In this document: positions 1-10,534 of the stretch, piece by piece
How the letters are laid out: the number at the start of each line of letters is the position of its first letter
Numbering within the stretch: position 1 is the first letter of the stretch
DNA from: Ustilaginoidea virens
Lineage: Eukaryota > Ascomycota > Sordariomycetes > Hypocreales > Clavicipitaceae
Assembly (NCBI RefSeq): GCF_000687475.1
Contig: NC_057317.1
Coordinates: 2,294,001-2,358,000, forward strand
Direction: 5' to 3'
DNA length: 64,000 nucleotides
Notes under the pieces: model-generated
The model's input: only the letters and a program-made list of their open reading frames with translations
Databases searched by the model: none
What the model was told of the DNA's origin: nothing
Made by a program: the position numbers and the translations under genes

Positions 1-1
1 C

Positions 2-1292
2 GCCGCCGCTCAAGCATCTGTAGGAGATCGTCTGCCCTCGTTTCGCGAATGCCTCGAGGTACTATACTCATCGACACCTCATCCGTGCTGTCCCCCCCCC
101 CCCCCAAAATCAATACTTCATAATTCAGACGAGCTGATTGCTCCGTTTCTGCAGGTCTGCCAGGCTGAAAACTGCGGATCCGGAAAGGCACACACCCCTA
201 TTCGTATGCCCCAACTCTCCGGCTTCTCTTTTCACGGAAGGAGATAGAACCCGTCGTCATCGTCATCGTCATCTTCAACCGTCATCCTTCACCGTTGGAC
301 GCAACGCGCAGCCCAATCCCCTCCGTCACGCCCTGGCTTGCAAAAAGAGGGCTAACCAAGGACTTTCTGCTAGCTCTGCTCCACCGCATCTTGCTCTGGG
401 ACTGCGCCTCCGAATGCGACTACACGTGCCAGCACATCATCACGGACCAACGCATCGCCTCCGCGGAACCCGTCGTCCAGTTCCACGGCAAATGGCCGTT
501 CCGCCGCTTCCTCGGCATGCAGGAGCCCTTCAGCGTCCTCTTCTCCCTCGGAAACCTCTGGGCCCACCACGACGGCTTGCGCAAGATTCGCGCCCGCGTT
601 CCCTCCACGTACACCCTGCGGCCGTTCTACATCGTCCTGGCGCACGTGGGCATGGCCAGCTGGTTCTTCAGCGCCCTCTTCCACACGCGCGATTTCCAGG
701 CCACCGAGGAGCTGGACTACTTCGCCGCGGGGGCCAACGTCCTCTACGGCCTGTACTACACGGCCGTTCGCATCTTCCGCCTCGACCGCCCGTCTGCCCA
801 GCGGCGAAGCGCGCTCAGGGCGTGGACTGCGATGTGTCTGGTGCTGTACCTGCTCCACGTGGCGTACCTCAAGGGCGTGAGGTGGGATTACACATACAAC
901 ATGGCTGCCAATGTTGTCGTCGGCGTCGCGCAGAACATCCTGTGGACCTGGTTCAGCGTCACTAGCTACCAGAAATCCAAGAGCTTGTGGTCCATCGTGC
1001 CCGTTGCCGTGGTCGCATGGGTCATGGTGGCTATGAGCATGGAGCTCTTTGACTTTCCGCCTTGGCTGGGCTGCATCGACGCTCACAGCCTGTGGCATCT
1101 TATGACGATTGGGCCTACCGTGCTCATGTACAAGTAAGTTTCCGGGTCCTCCCTGTTCTTGGCCAACCTGACTGCCGGGGCGTGCACGTTCGACTAAGAC
1201 AACCAACCCACCCCCCCCCCCCCTCCCCTGACAGCTTCTTGCTCAAGGACACGCAAGACACCATGGCTGGAACGCAGAGATACAAAGCATGA
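2..1292 (+). CDS. PER1: PER1 GPI-phospholipid remodelling protein (5' end outside window)
   Basis: Per1-like membrane protein of the ER. In yeast, Per1 removes the unsaturated acyl chain from the GPI lipid so that GPI-anchored proteins can mature. Exons by inspection: <2-58, 155-203, 374-1133, 1235-1292; all junctions are GT...AG and in phase. The 204-373 intron has a GCTAAC branch site before its CTAG end, and using it restores the family sequence TPIPL...LLW.C..ECDYTCQ. The product has a Cys-rich lumenal start (FRECLEVCQAENC), then several hydrophobic helices, with conserved histidines in the FHTRDF and DAHSLWH stretches typical of this hydrolase-like superfamily. The last exon ends AGTQRYKA, as in homologues. 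The signal peptide and first exon(s) lie left of the window. It is convergent with the bHLH gene downstream. Confidence 0.93.
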
Positions 1293-2217
1293 GCACTTTT
1301 GCGCGCAGACACTGCAAAGTTGGCGCTTCCAAAGCATGCATGGTTGGCAGGACAAGTTGCGATTTGCCCAACTGCTCATGTGGCCAAACGGCCAAAAATC
1401 ACACTCGAAAGCGTCTTGCACGGCCAAAAAAAAGTTCGGCGTGATGCCGACAAAGGGCACACCAAAAAAAGGAAAGGAAAGGAAAGGAAAAAAAGAGAAT
1501 CAAAAGGCAAGGCCGCCCACTACGTGCCCGCGCTTCCAGGCTGCAGCGCTATAAAAAAACCATCACCTCCAGCCCGTCTTGTAGCAGAGGCAGCAGCCAT
1601 CGAGGCTGCAAACGTCTTACGAGCGCCTCCTTGGAACCCGTAACCGGGTCCGTCAGGGCAGCCTTGTTGCAGTCACGACAGCCATTCTTTGGCTGTTGTT
1701 TGCTTCAACGCATCTTCCCGTGGGAAAAAAGGTCACCTGACTCTGTCTGTACGGAGAAGCCATGCGAGCTCCGCAAGAAAGGAAGATGAGCAGTTGCAGC
1801 GTACTGAGAGATTTGAATTTATACAGGGACAAGCGTAGAAAAGAATCAAAAGTTACAGAAAAGAAAGTTGACCTGCTGTCTGGCTGTTCTCGGTATTCAT
1901 CCTCATCAACTCGTGTAACCAAAGGGGATATCATGTACATGTATTGCGTGCTTTGTAGTAGCTTGTTTTCTGCTTTATAGCAGCTTGTTTTCTCTTTTTT
2001 TTTTCCCGTTTTTGTTCTCCTGTTCCTCTCTCATTCTTTCTGCCCTTTTCCAGATACGCAACTCATGGGCTATATGCATAAGCATGCAGGATCCCCACCT
2101 TGCTTGCACAAGGCAAGACTTGCTGCCTCGCGTTTTCCACATGACGCATCATGCACAGATAGAAAAGTTTGATGCGATAAGGGGAAAAAAGGGGGGAGGT
2201 GCTCCCCTGGGTCATCA
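1293..2217. other. Convergent 3' spacer between PER1 and bHLH gene
   Basis: About 0.9 kb separating two stop codons. It holds a short AAAGG run near 1475 and T-rich tracts near 1985-2010. No reading frame here looks like a protein gene. Confidence 0.6.
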
Positions 2218-3045
2218 TCAGGTGCTGAGCAAATCGCGTACCGACAAGCCACGAGCATAAAGGCTAGGATTAGTGCCGCGTCTATCGCTGTTGAGCATTA
2301 GCAGAGCGGCCGTAGCTTCTTGATCGAGGTCGGATTGTGGATGTAGAGCAGGACTGGTCAAGGTCGAGCCCGAAGTCTGCGGAGCTCTACCGTGCCACCG
2401 AGGTCCAAAGGCTGGTGAAGCGCCGGCTGATGCGCTAATGCTATTGTGCCGCTGATCGGTTGACGCTGACGAGAATGATTGTTGCCGGTGACGCGCATCC
2501 TCTGGCCGCGAGCCAGGAGAGAGTGACAGTCCATGAAGGTGGTCCGGATGCCCAGGGAACAAGGGCGACGCCGTGCCTGGGTCCGACATGTCCACATCGC
2601 CCGAGGGGTCCATATGGGAAGTGGGATGATAGGCCCGAACACGAGGCAAAAAGCTTTGTCCAGCCCGGTCTCGGTTCTGGTGATCCCCATGCTGAGCCTT
2701 TAATTTAGCAATGCAGTCCTCCAGATAACGCACATAGTCGATTGAAGCCTATCAAGTTGAGACAAGTCAGTCATGGTGCGGATAGAGAAAAGCTCACCAT
2801 CCCCCTCGGTGCAGCAGGGAAAACGGAGTCCAGGCAAAGGACTTTCTGCAGGCAGCGCAAACATTTGGCTTTTACAAACCTGAAGAATGGCAAGCTTGTG
2901 CATCTCGCCAGTGCAGGCCGGGATCATGCTTTTGAGTACGGCAAATTCCTCGTTCATCTTGCTTCGCCGCCGTCGCTCAATCAAGCTGTGTGCAGTCTTC
3001 CTAGCAATCCTACGTCCGGCGGCGCTGGTAGCGCTAGGCTGCGGT

Positions 3046-3080
<35 letters not shown>

Positions 3081-3581
3081 CTGCTGCTTCTTCGCTTGAG
3101 TTGCGCTTGTGTCGGCGGCACCGCTACTCTTGTTGGTGGCAGACTTTGCGGACCCCGCCGAACCCTTCCCTCCAGTCCTGCCAGAGTCTTTGGCCGATGC
3201 GGCCGTCCCCTCGTGCATTCGAGGCTTCATTTGGATGATTTTCCTGGACCTGGTTGGGGGTGGGGGAAGAGCAAACGAACAGGTGTCGTTGTCGCCGCTG
3301 TTGCCTTTGGCAGAAGACGATCGGCGGCGCGACTTGACCGTCTCGGCCGCTTGCAACGGATATGTGGTCCGCGGGGAGGATGAAGAAAATGTAGGCGGAT
3401 GAGGTACCGCCTGGGACGATGAAACGGCTTTCGAGTCCGTAGGACACGTGCGCGAGGCGTCATGAATAGCAGGCGGTGGCAGCTCAAAAGCAGCATGTAT
3501 AGACGACAGCTGTTGGGCTCCGTCCTTTCCCTTGATGTCGGTAGATGAGCCAGGGGTCGGGGGAAGAAATGGTTGAGGCAT
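2218..3581 (-). CDS. bHLH transcription factor, ESC1-like
   Basis: Two exons: 2880-3581 (234 codons) and 2218-2748, with an intron at 2749-2879 ending TTGATAG; product 410 aa. The bHLH domain begins near residue 190 and spans the junction: basic region with H198, E202 and R206 (HSLIERRRR), helix 1, loop PACTGEMHK, then after the intron helix 2 ASIDYVRYLEDCIAKLK. The H-E-R pattern is that of class B bHLH proteins, which bind CACGTG. The N-terminal 180 residues are low complexity with a poly-Gln run coded by CAG repeats (about 3043-3090). The C-terminal 150 residues are Ser/Pro-rich. The bHLH resembles fungal Esc1-type regulators. The target pathway cannot be told from sequence. The promoter lies in the 3.6-6.2 kb spacer. 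Confidence 0.88.
3043..3090 (-). repeat. CAG repeat coding poly-Gln in the bHLH gene
   Basis: Plus strand shows tandem CTG/TGC triplets coding a glutamine run interrupted by lysine, just before the basic region. A likely length-variable tract. Confidence 0.8.
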
Positions 3582-6188
3582 CGCGAGAAGTCGCGTGAGC
3601 TCGACCGACGCGCGAAGGAAGGGTGATGGTAAAGATGATTAGTGTCAGAGTGCCCCGCAATAAATACTAAAAAAAAAAAAACTATCAATAAGAATGATGA
3701 TGATGATGATGATGATGATGGTAGTGGTGGTAGTAAATGTGTGGATGGCACACGTCCGCAGACTGGCCCGGAGTCAACTGCGTGTTGGTCCAGATCGAGA
3801 AAATGGCCGTGGCTAATCGGGCTGGTCCCGAACCGAGCTTGCGTGGACGATCAGAGTGGCACAAAACGCAGGCAAGGCAAGGGGGCCAAGGCTAATGCAA
3901 CCGGGATGGCAGGCGCGCGCCAGTGAACGTGAAAGCGAATTTGAGTGATTCTGCTTTCGTAATCCGAAGATTCAGGTGGTTTGGCTGACGCACCAGAGCT
4001 GCAAGCCTGGTGATCAGGCCCTTTGCAGTCTCAGTCTCGGTCCAGACCCCAACCGCAAGGGAAGCTAAACGAGCGGAGCGACGGCCTCGATGATTCCTTG
4101 CGGCCAAGATGCGCGAGTTTTGAGTTTTTGAATTTTTTTTTTCCCGCCGGAGGAGTCGGAAAGGCTGCAGCTCCCTGAGTGTGTACTCGGTACAAAGGTT
4201 CTAGTCTGGGGATTTGCCGAGCTTCTATGGGCCGAGTCGAGTGATGGCAGTACAGCGAAAGGCGGAGATGCCAGCGTCAGCGGCCCGAGCTTGAGCGGGA
4301 TCAGGGCCAACTTGAAGAGCAGGCGTCGAAGGATAAAGCAGAATCAGACATCAGAGGCCGCAAGCGAAACGTGTGTCTCGGATATCTGCGTGTTGCGTCA
4401 TGAGAGACTTGACGACGGCTTTCGGGATGTGGGCAGTTGGGCAGGCAGGTAGGTAGGTAGGTAGGTATGCAGAGAGACGAGATGGGCAAAAGAGGAGACG
4501 GATGAATGATGAGACTGGGGCATGAGTCGAGGCGAGAATCCCCAGGCCCGTCGGCCCATTTCCGCCCCCATTTCTCTATTTCTCTTGGGGGTCGTCCTTA
4601 TCCCGCTGATTCGGATGGCACCAACCCGTTGTCACAAGCAAAGCAGGGAGGGGAGAGCGGGGGAATGGCACGGCAAGGCAAGAGCGACAGCAAGAGCAAC
4701 AGCAAGAGCAACAGCAAGAGCAACAGCAAGATCCAGTCAACAGCAACAGCCAGAACAACAGCAACAGCAACAGCAACAGCAAGAGCAGCAAGCAGGTTGC
4801 AACATTGCGCCTGCCATTGTTGTTGCATCGCATTGTCGCTTGACCCACCAGCCGCGCGGATTGACCAAGCATCGCCGAGGGAATGGTCGCGTGCTCCCCC
4901 AGCTCGCTGCCGCGTGCTGGCCAATCAGAACTCGGCATCAAGCCATGTGTTCGCCCGATTCGTTCCGTCATGGGCAGGCCATTTGCACCATTTGCACCAC
5001 GGCGGGGCGGGGGGGCGGGGAGTTGGCAGTTCAGTTCCTCCGTCAGTACTGTACTCCGTACTCCGTACTCCGCTTGGGTACCATGCAGATGTCGGTAGAT
5101 GCCTACCTCCTAGGTACCTGTACCTAAGCGCTACGGACTCGGAAGCAAGGTTGGTGCCAGGGGCTCCTGGCGCCGAGAGCAGGGCCCCGTTGGGTACGGA
5201 GTACCCCGATCGCAACCCTGCGCCATCGAGCCCAGTTGCGTGCGGCCTGTCGTGTGAGGTGTCGTGTGAGGTGTGTGAGGTTGTCGTGCGAGGCTGTCGT
5301 GTGTCGTGTGTCGTGTGTCGTGTGAGGCCTGGTTGAGCCAGCACGTGCTCAAAAGAACCCCCCAAGTCTCTCGTTCCCCCGGCGCCCCCCATCGCCCCAT
5401 CCACATCCACATCCACATCCACATCCACATCCACATCCACATCCACATCCACATCCACATCCACATCCACCCACCCGAGGGAACGCACCAGACATCCATC
5501 TCTCCCGTCATCCCGATGCCGTTCTCATCTTGAACAACCAGACCGATTGCCGGCGACGGCTCAGGACTGCGCGCCCTGGGTCCCTGGTGCCAAAGCGGCT
5601 CCACTTGGCTGATTTTCATCCCACAATGCCAAGTAAATAAATAGCCATGCTGATCCTGTCCATCTGTCCCACGGAAAAGGCGGCCTCGGTAGAGAAAAGG
5701 GTTGGCAAAAACCAACGCTGGTTAGCTCAGGCCCTATTTTCGTGTCTGCGGTGTCAATTCCTTCCGGTTGCCGCTCATCATAGAGTTAGGCGGATGATGA
5801 GACATAACCCCGACCAAGATGAAGCTCGCCACCATGGCAGAGCAGTCACCACGCACCTATGCAGCAACAAACAGAACCGCGTGCTGCAACCAGAAACAAA
5901 GAGTTGCCCCGCTTCATATGTGAGATCGTAATTAGGGGCCTACCTAGGTTCATACCTGTAGCTCCCAAGTTTCTTCAGCCCCTAGTAATTTGCACCCGTG
6001 GCAAGTAAATGTAAACTCCGTTTCAACCGCTAGATTGCTCAATGTCGCCAATTCTCATGCTGCCCTCACCTTCCCCCTTCGGCCTTGCTCCTTTTCACCA
6101 TGATTCTCTCACTCTGTCTCTTTCTTTGTTTTTTATTCCCTCCTCTCTCTTGGCTGCAAAACTCAACATCCCCGACTCCCGTCCGCGC
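3582..6188. other. Repeat-rich spacer upstream of bHLH gene and downstream of P5CDH
   Basis: 2.6 kb with no credible gene. It contains (GAT)n at about 3694-3720, AGGTAGGT steps at about 4447-4466, CAGCAA/CAAGAG repeats at 4683-4795, three copies of GTACTCC at 5051-5072, GTACGGAGTAC at 5194-5204, TCGTGTG(AGG) repeats at about 5250-5325, and (CCACAT)n at about 5397-5472. Long frames here translate to simple repeats only (Val-Asp, His-Ile, Gln) and are rejected. Confidence 0.65.
5397..5472. repeat. (CCACAT)n hexanucleotide microsatellite
   Basis: About twelve perfect tandem copies of a 6-bp unit. It reads as Val-Asp or Trp-Met repeats on the minus strand and His-Ile on the plus strand, which explains the spurious open frames across it. 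Confidence 0.9.
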
Positions 6189-8175
6189 TTATACTTGGTT
6201 ACTCGGATACGCGACTTGATTCGTGGCATTAAACTCCTCCTTCAGAGCGCGAATGTTGACAAATCGAGTCAGCAAGTTGGAGCTACCGGCCTTGTCGTCG
6301 GTGCCAGAAGCACGAGCGCCCCCAAAGGCCTGCTGACCAACAACAGCCCCAGTACTCTTGCAGTTGATGTAAAAGTTGCCGGCAGCGTTGCGCAGCTTGT
6401 CCTCGGCAAGACGGATAGCCTCGCGGTCGCTGGCAAAGATGGCACCGGTCAAACCGTACTCGGAGGTGGAATCGACAAGCTCGCAAGCCCTGCTGAAGGC
6501 ATCACGAGCGGCATCGTCGTAGACGTACGCGGTCAGAATGGGGCCGAAGAACTCGGTGGACAAGAACTTGTGGGCCGGGTTGGTAGTCTTGAAAACGGTC
6601 GGGTGGACGTAGTAGCCCTTGGAGGAGTCGTACTTGCCGCCAGCAACAAGCTCAATCTCCTTGTCCGCCCTGGCCTCGTCGATGGCTCCCGACAGCTTCT
6701 TGAAGGAAGCCGCGTGGATGACGGGACCGCAAAAGTTCTGGTGGTTCCAGGGCTCGCCGACGCTCAGCTTCTCCACCTCGGCAACAAGCTTCTTCTTGAA
6801 CTCGGGCCACACAGATTTTGCAACGTAGAGGCGGGAAGTGGCGCTGCACTTCTGGCCCTGGAACTCAAAAGCCCCGCGAACGGTGTGCGCGACGGCATTG
6901 TCAAGATCGGCCGAAGGGTGAATCAGGTGGAAGTTCTTGCCGCCAGTCTCGCCGACAATTCGGGGATAGGATCGGTAGCGGCCCTCGACAACACCCTCGC
7001 CAATGGCACCGTACAGCTTGCGGAAAATGGCGGTGCTGCCCGTGTAGTGGAGAGCGGCAAACTCCTTGTGGGCGAGAACGGTCTTGGTGACCTCTTCGGG
7101 GTTGCCCGGGACAAACTGAATGACATTCTTGGGCAGACCGGCTTCAAGCAGGATCTGATAGACGAGCCAGTTGGAGGCAATGGCGAAGTCGCTTGGCTTC
7201 CAGACGACAACGTTGCCCATGAGGGCCGGGGCGCCGGGCAGGTTGCCGGCAATGGCCGTAAAGTTGAAGGGACTCACGGCGTACACGAAACCCTCCAGAG
7301 GGCGGTACTCGAGGCGGTTCCACGAGCCTGGAGAGTTGTGCTCGGGTTGCTGGGAGAGGAGCTCCTGAGCGTAGTGTACGTTGAAACGGAAGAAGTCGGC
7401 CAGCTCGGCAGCAGCGTCAATCTCGGCCTGCCAGGCATTCTTGCCCTGGCCAAGGACGGTGGCAGCCATGATGTCGTAACGGTACTTGTTGGCCACGAGA
7501 TCGGCGGCTTTGAGGAAGACGGCGGCGCGGTCGGAGAAGGGAAGAGCCTCCCACGCGGGCTTGGCGGCCAGAGCGGCATCGATGGCCTTGCTGACGTCGG
7601 CGGGAGTGGCGGTGTGGTAGTTGGCGACTCTGCTGGAGTGGTCCGACGGGTTGAGCTGGTGAGAGACTGCAGAGGTTTTGATCTGGACCGAGGCAAAGAA
7701 CCGAGAACGGCACGGTTAGCCATGTCTGGGTCCCGACCGGCTTTGTTTGACCTCGGGAGGGTTGTTTGGGGACGGGAGTACACTGCAATTGAAGCTGCAA
7801 TTGAAGCAGCAAGTTCACACAAACTCACCTCTTTGCCGCCGACAACAACGGGGACCTCGATGGGCACCTTTTTCCTGTAGTTTGCGACGGCAGCGGTCAG
7901 GTCCTTGCGCTGAGCACTGCCCTTGGCGTAGTGATGCTGCAAAAGGCGAAGACTGTCAGTCGGGATGCCGGCTCCCCCGACACGCACGAGCTGAAAAGGG
8001 AAACCGGCCTCGGCCGTCGAGGGTGCGCCTGCAATTGGATTCTTACGTTGGGTTCGTTGGCCACCTTGGGTGTTTTGAAGGTGGCAAGAGTGCCCATGCT
8101 CATGCGTTGGGACGTCCGGCCAGCAGAGCGCAAGCTCTGAGCAGCGGAAGCCTTGCCAAGAAGGACGGACTTCAT
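6189..8175 (-). CDS. PUT2: Delta-1-pyrroline-5-carboxylate dehydrogenase
   Basis: Mitochondrial NAD-dependent enzyme that oxidises pyrroline-5-carboxylate (glutamate semialdehyde) to glutamate, the second step of proline catabolism. Exons 8047-8175, 7829-7936 and 6189-7682 join in phase 0 to give 576 aa, the usual fungal length. The N-terminus (MKSVLLGKASAAQSLRSAGR) is a basic, hydroxyl-rich mitochondrial presequence. ALDH-superfamily features: SPFNFTAIAGNLPGAP, VVWKPSD, the catalytic Glu in ETGGKN, and the nucleophilic Cys in FQGQKCSATSR, followed by TEFFGPILTAYVYDD near the C-terminus. Acceptor of intron 2 is TCGGTCCAG with a GCTAAC branch site. The gene stands alone: no proline oxidase or permease (prn-type cluster) is adjacent. 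A GTGAC-rich repeat lies upstream. Confidence 0.95.
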
Positions 8176-8272
8176 GACGATTGCTGAATGACAAGTGCCG
8201 GATGGCGGTGGATGAGGACGAAGAAATCTAGATCAATCCAACCAACTAGCCAAAAAAAAAAAATATGAAAAC

Positions 8273-8306
<34 letters not shown>

Positions 8307-8708
8307 ACAGTCAATCACGACAAGACGAGAGACGCAAGATGCAAGGTGCAAGGTGCAAAACGGCGAGAGGTGGCTTGCCTGCCGACTGTGACCGTGACCG
8401 CTGTGACCCGCTGTGACTGCTGTGACTGAGTGACCGCTGTGACTGGCCTGCTGCTGCTCTGCTCGTTCTTTTCTTGCAGGCAGCAAGCTCCCGGATCCAC
8501 CGCAACGTCGGCTTCTGGCGGTTTAGCCATGCGCAATTCGTGGGGCCCCGCTGCCCCCCCCCCCTTTGTTGGGTTGGAATATGGATGATAAGAAGTGGAG
8601 CACTTGTTAGAACGAGCTTATCACATATCCTTACCTATATACATAGACACTCCACCGTCACATATCCTAGCTTAGCTCAATCAAGCCTCCTTCATACTGT
8701 ATCACATC
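8176..8708. other. Upstream region of PUT2 with poly-A and GTGAC repeats
   Basis: Probable promoter of the minus-strand PUT2 gene. It holds A tracts at about 8251-8262 and 8279-8303, then a degenerate CTGTGAC/GTGACCG tandem block at about 8386-8445. No gene seen. It ends at the target duplication of the inverted-repeat element. Confidence 0.55.
8699..8708 (+). repeat. Target-site duplication, left copy
   Basis: GTATCACATC, identical to 9857-9866 in the same orientation, immediately outside the left inverted repeat. Confidence 0.75.
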
Positions 8709-8783
8709 GAGGGTACAGGTCAACCGACCTGTGTCCCCCCCTTGTCATCCGACCCCCCCATAATAACTTAACTGACCTGACCA
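8709..8783 (+). repeat. Left terminal inverted repeat
   Basis: Matches the reverse complement of 9783-9856 along its length, with a few mismatches concentrated in the first 15 bp and in the C-run. Confidence 0.85.
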
Positions 8784-8835
8784 TTGCTGTGGGCTATACT
8801 CTTAATATAATTGGTTTATTAGGGAATAGTGGGGT

Positions 8836-9720
8836 CAGGTCACTTTACATAGAATACTATATAGAGAAGTACTTCCTCTGCTATTTTACTAGGTTCCTAG
8901 GTAGGGGTTGTCGGAATCGCTGTCGTAAGGTGCCCAATTGGGCACATTGCGACGAATATGCCGCGCACACCCGTTGGGCACGATGTGGCCACTTTTGCCC
9001 CTTTTACCCCTGTGCCCCTGAGCCCGGTAGGGCATGCAGGCAGCCCGGCCCGACCGCGCCGATGCACGTGACTACGGCACGCACAAAAAGGCCATATTGT
9101 GTAATATCTCTTTTGCTTCCTTTCTTTCCTCTGAGTTAGTCAGTCATAATCAAAGAAGAACCATACCTTTAACCGGTGACCCTACAGTACATGATACCAC
9201 GCGCGCGACCCTACGTATAACTGGGTACCCCGAGTTTATATCAACAGGGGTACCTAGTAAAAGAAATTAAAGAAGTCACTTTCTATAGAAAGATATAGAG
9301 AGAAGTACTTTCTCTGCTATTTTATTAGGTTCTTATATAAGGGTGCCTAATATAAGAAATGAAATAAGTCACTTTATATAGAAATATATATATAAAGGTA
9401 CCTACCTCTCTTTTTATCCCTAGTACCTACTAGGTAGGTAGGTACCTAGGTACCTAGGTACTAGGCATTTAGTAGAAGTATTAGAAGTCACTTTATATAG
9501 AAAAATATATATAAAGGTACTTCTTTCTACTATAGTACCTAAGTACCTAAGAGGTATATACCTAATAAAAAGAAAGGAAGTCGCTTTCTATAGAAAAGTC
9601 TATATAAAGGTACTTGATTTTCTTCTAATACTAGGTTCTTAGGTAGGGATACTAAATAAAAATATAATAGAAGTCACTTTCTATAGAAAAATATATATAA
9701 AGATACTTATAGTCTAGTGG
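8836..9720. repeat. Array of AAGTCACTTT...TATAGA...AAGTACTT units
   Basis: Related units start at about 8836, 9272, 9365, 9483, 9577 and 9669. Each opens with (A)AGTCACTTT, then TATAGAAA, TATATA and GGTACTT, and tails off in CTAGGTTCTTAGG-like steps. Spacing between the last five is 93, 118, 94 and 92 bp. The first unit is separated from the rest by the GC-richer island. Confidence 0.75.
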
Positions 9721-9782
9721 CTACTGTAGATTAAAGGATCTACTACTCTTTATTAGCGTATCTCTATATTAGGAAAGAGCCT

Positions 9783-9856
9783 TGGTCAGGTCAGTTAAGT
9801 TATTATGGGGGGTCGAATGACAAGGGGGGGGCATAGGTCGGTTGATATGTAGTCTC
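9783..9856 (-). repeat. Right terminal inverted repeat
   Basis: Reverse complement of the left end (8709-8783). It is followed directly by the second copy of the 10-bp target duplication. Confidence 0.85.
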
Positions 9857-9866
9857 GTATCACATC
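9857..9866 (+). repeat. Target-site duplication, right copy
   Basis: GTATCACATC, identical to 8699-8708. Confidence 0.75.
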
Positions 9867-10534
9867 GTGCCCCTCACAGAGCTATAACAATTCAACCTTC
9901 CTACAACCCACTACATATATTTCGGCCCCATGGTCAGTAGAATTATTTCACCCCCCATGGGCGCTCTAGCTCCGGGTGCTTGCCGAACTCGGCGCCGACT
10001 CGCGCCCAGCTGAATAATTAGGCCGGGTCAATCCCTACGCGCAGGCAGGCACAGCCGCCCTTATTCTACATAGCCAAGGCGCTTGTAAAGTCTGCAGCGC
10101 GCCCTCGCAGCAATCTGCAAAACCCGCGGCCGACGCCGAGTCCATGATGAACGACCTGCAATCAATCTCCAAATGGGGAAACGGGGGCAAAAGAGTAGAC
10201 CAAGCGTTTACTTGAGGGTCGAGCATTTCATCATACATATTATGTACTTCCCCATAGTTCGTGAGCCACGCCTCCAGCTCTTCTCATCAAACGATAAAAA
10301 CGACCTCGTATTACATACCTACCCACAGTTTCAGGCAGTACCTTGTCCCCGTTCTTTTTTCACTGCCGCACCTTCTGTGACGCGACAAGCAGTTATTCAC
10401 AGGCATCGCAAATAAATACCAGAGTAGCCTTATTTACTCTCATCCTCACTGCTCCTCGGCATCGCGGGTTTTTTTTGCTGAGCGCAGAGTCCGTGCGTCA
10501 AAGGAAAACCCGTCCCTACCTACAATGTCTCGTC
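9867..10534. other. 3' spacer downstream of PhoD-like gene
   Basis: Between the inverted-repeat element and the PhoD-like stop codon. No gene, tRNA or strong repeat recognised. Confidence 0.5.

Larger units (their letters stand above)
8709..9856. mobile_element. Non-autonomous inverted-repeat DNA element (MULE-like)
   Basis: A 1,148-bp AT-rich block bounded by imperfect inverted repeats of about 75 bp (8709-8783 and 9783-9856) that start GAG and share the core TCAACCGACCT and TAATAACTTAACTGACCTGA. The 10 bases GTATCACATC occur directly on both sides (8699-8708 and 9857-9866), as expected of a target-site duplication. Long inverted ends with a 9-11 bp duplication are typical of Mutator-like elements, so this family is inferred. 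There is no transposase frame, so it would need an enzyme in trans. Inside are an array of related 90-120 bp units and a GC-richer island at about 8900-9265. Confidence 0.8.

Noticed and set aside
4506..5336. Overlapping 200-276 codon frames with Ser-Lys-Ser-Asn and Gln runs
   Set aside because: Translate simple repeats in all frames of the same DNA.
5715..5790. tRNA-like D-arm string TGGTTAGCTCAG
   Set aside because: No matching acceptor stem, anticodon arm or T-loop could be paired around it.
6042..7880. 612-codon plus-strand frame
   Set aside because: Antisense to PUT2; its codons mirror the real gene and the protein has no domain.
8836..9720. CRISPR-like regular repeats
   Set aside because: Units are diverged, AT-rich and without constant repeats plus unique spacers; they belong to a fungal transposable element.
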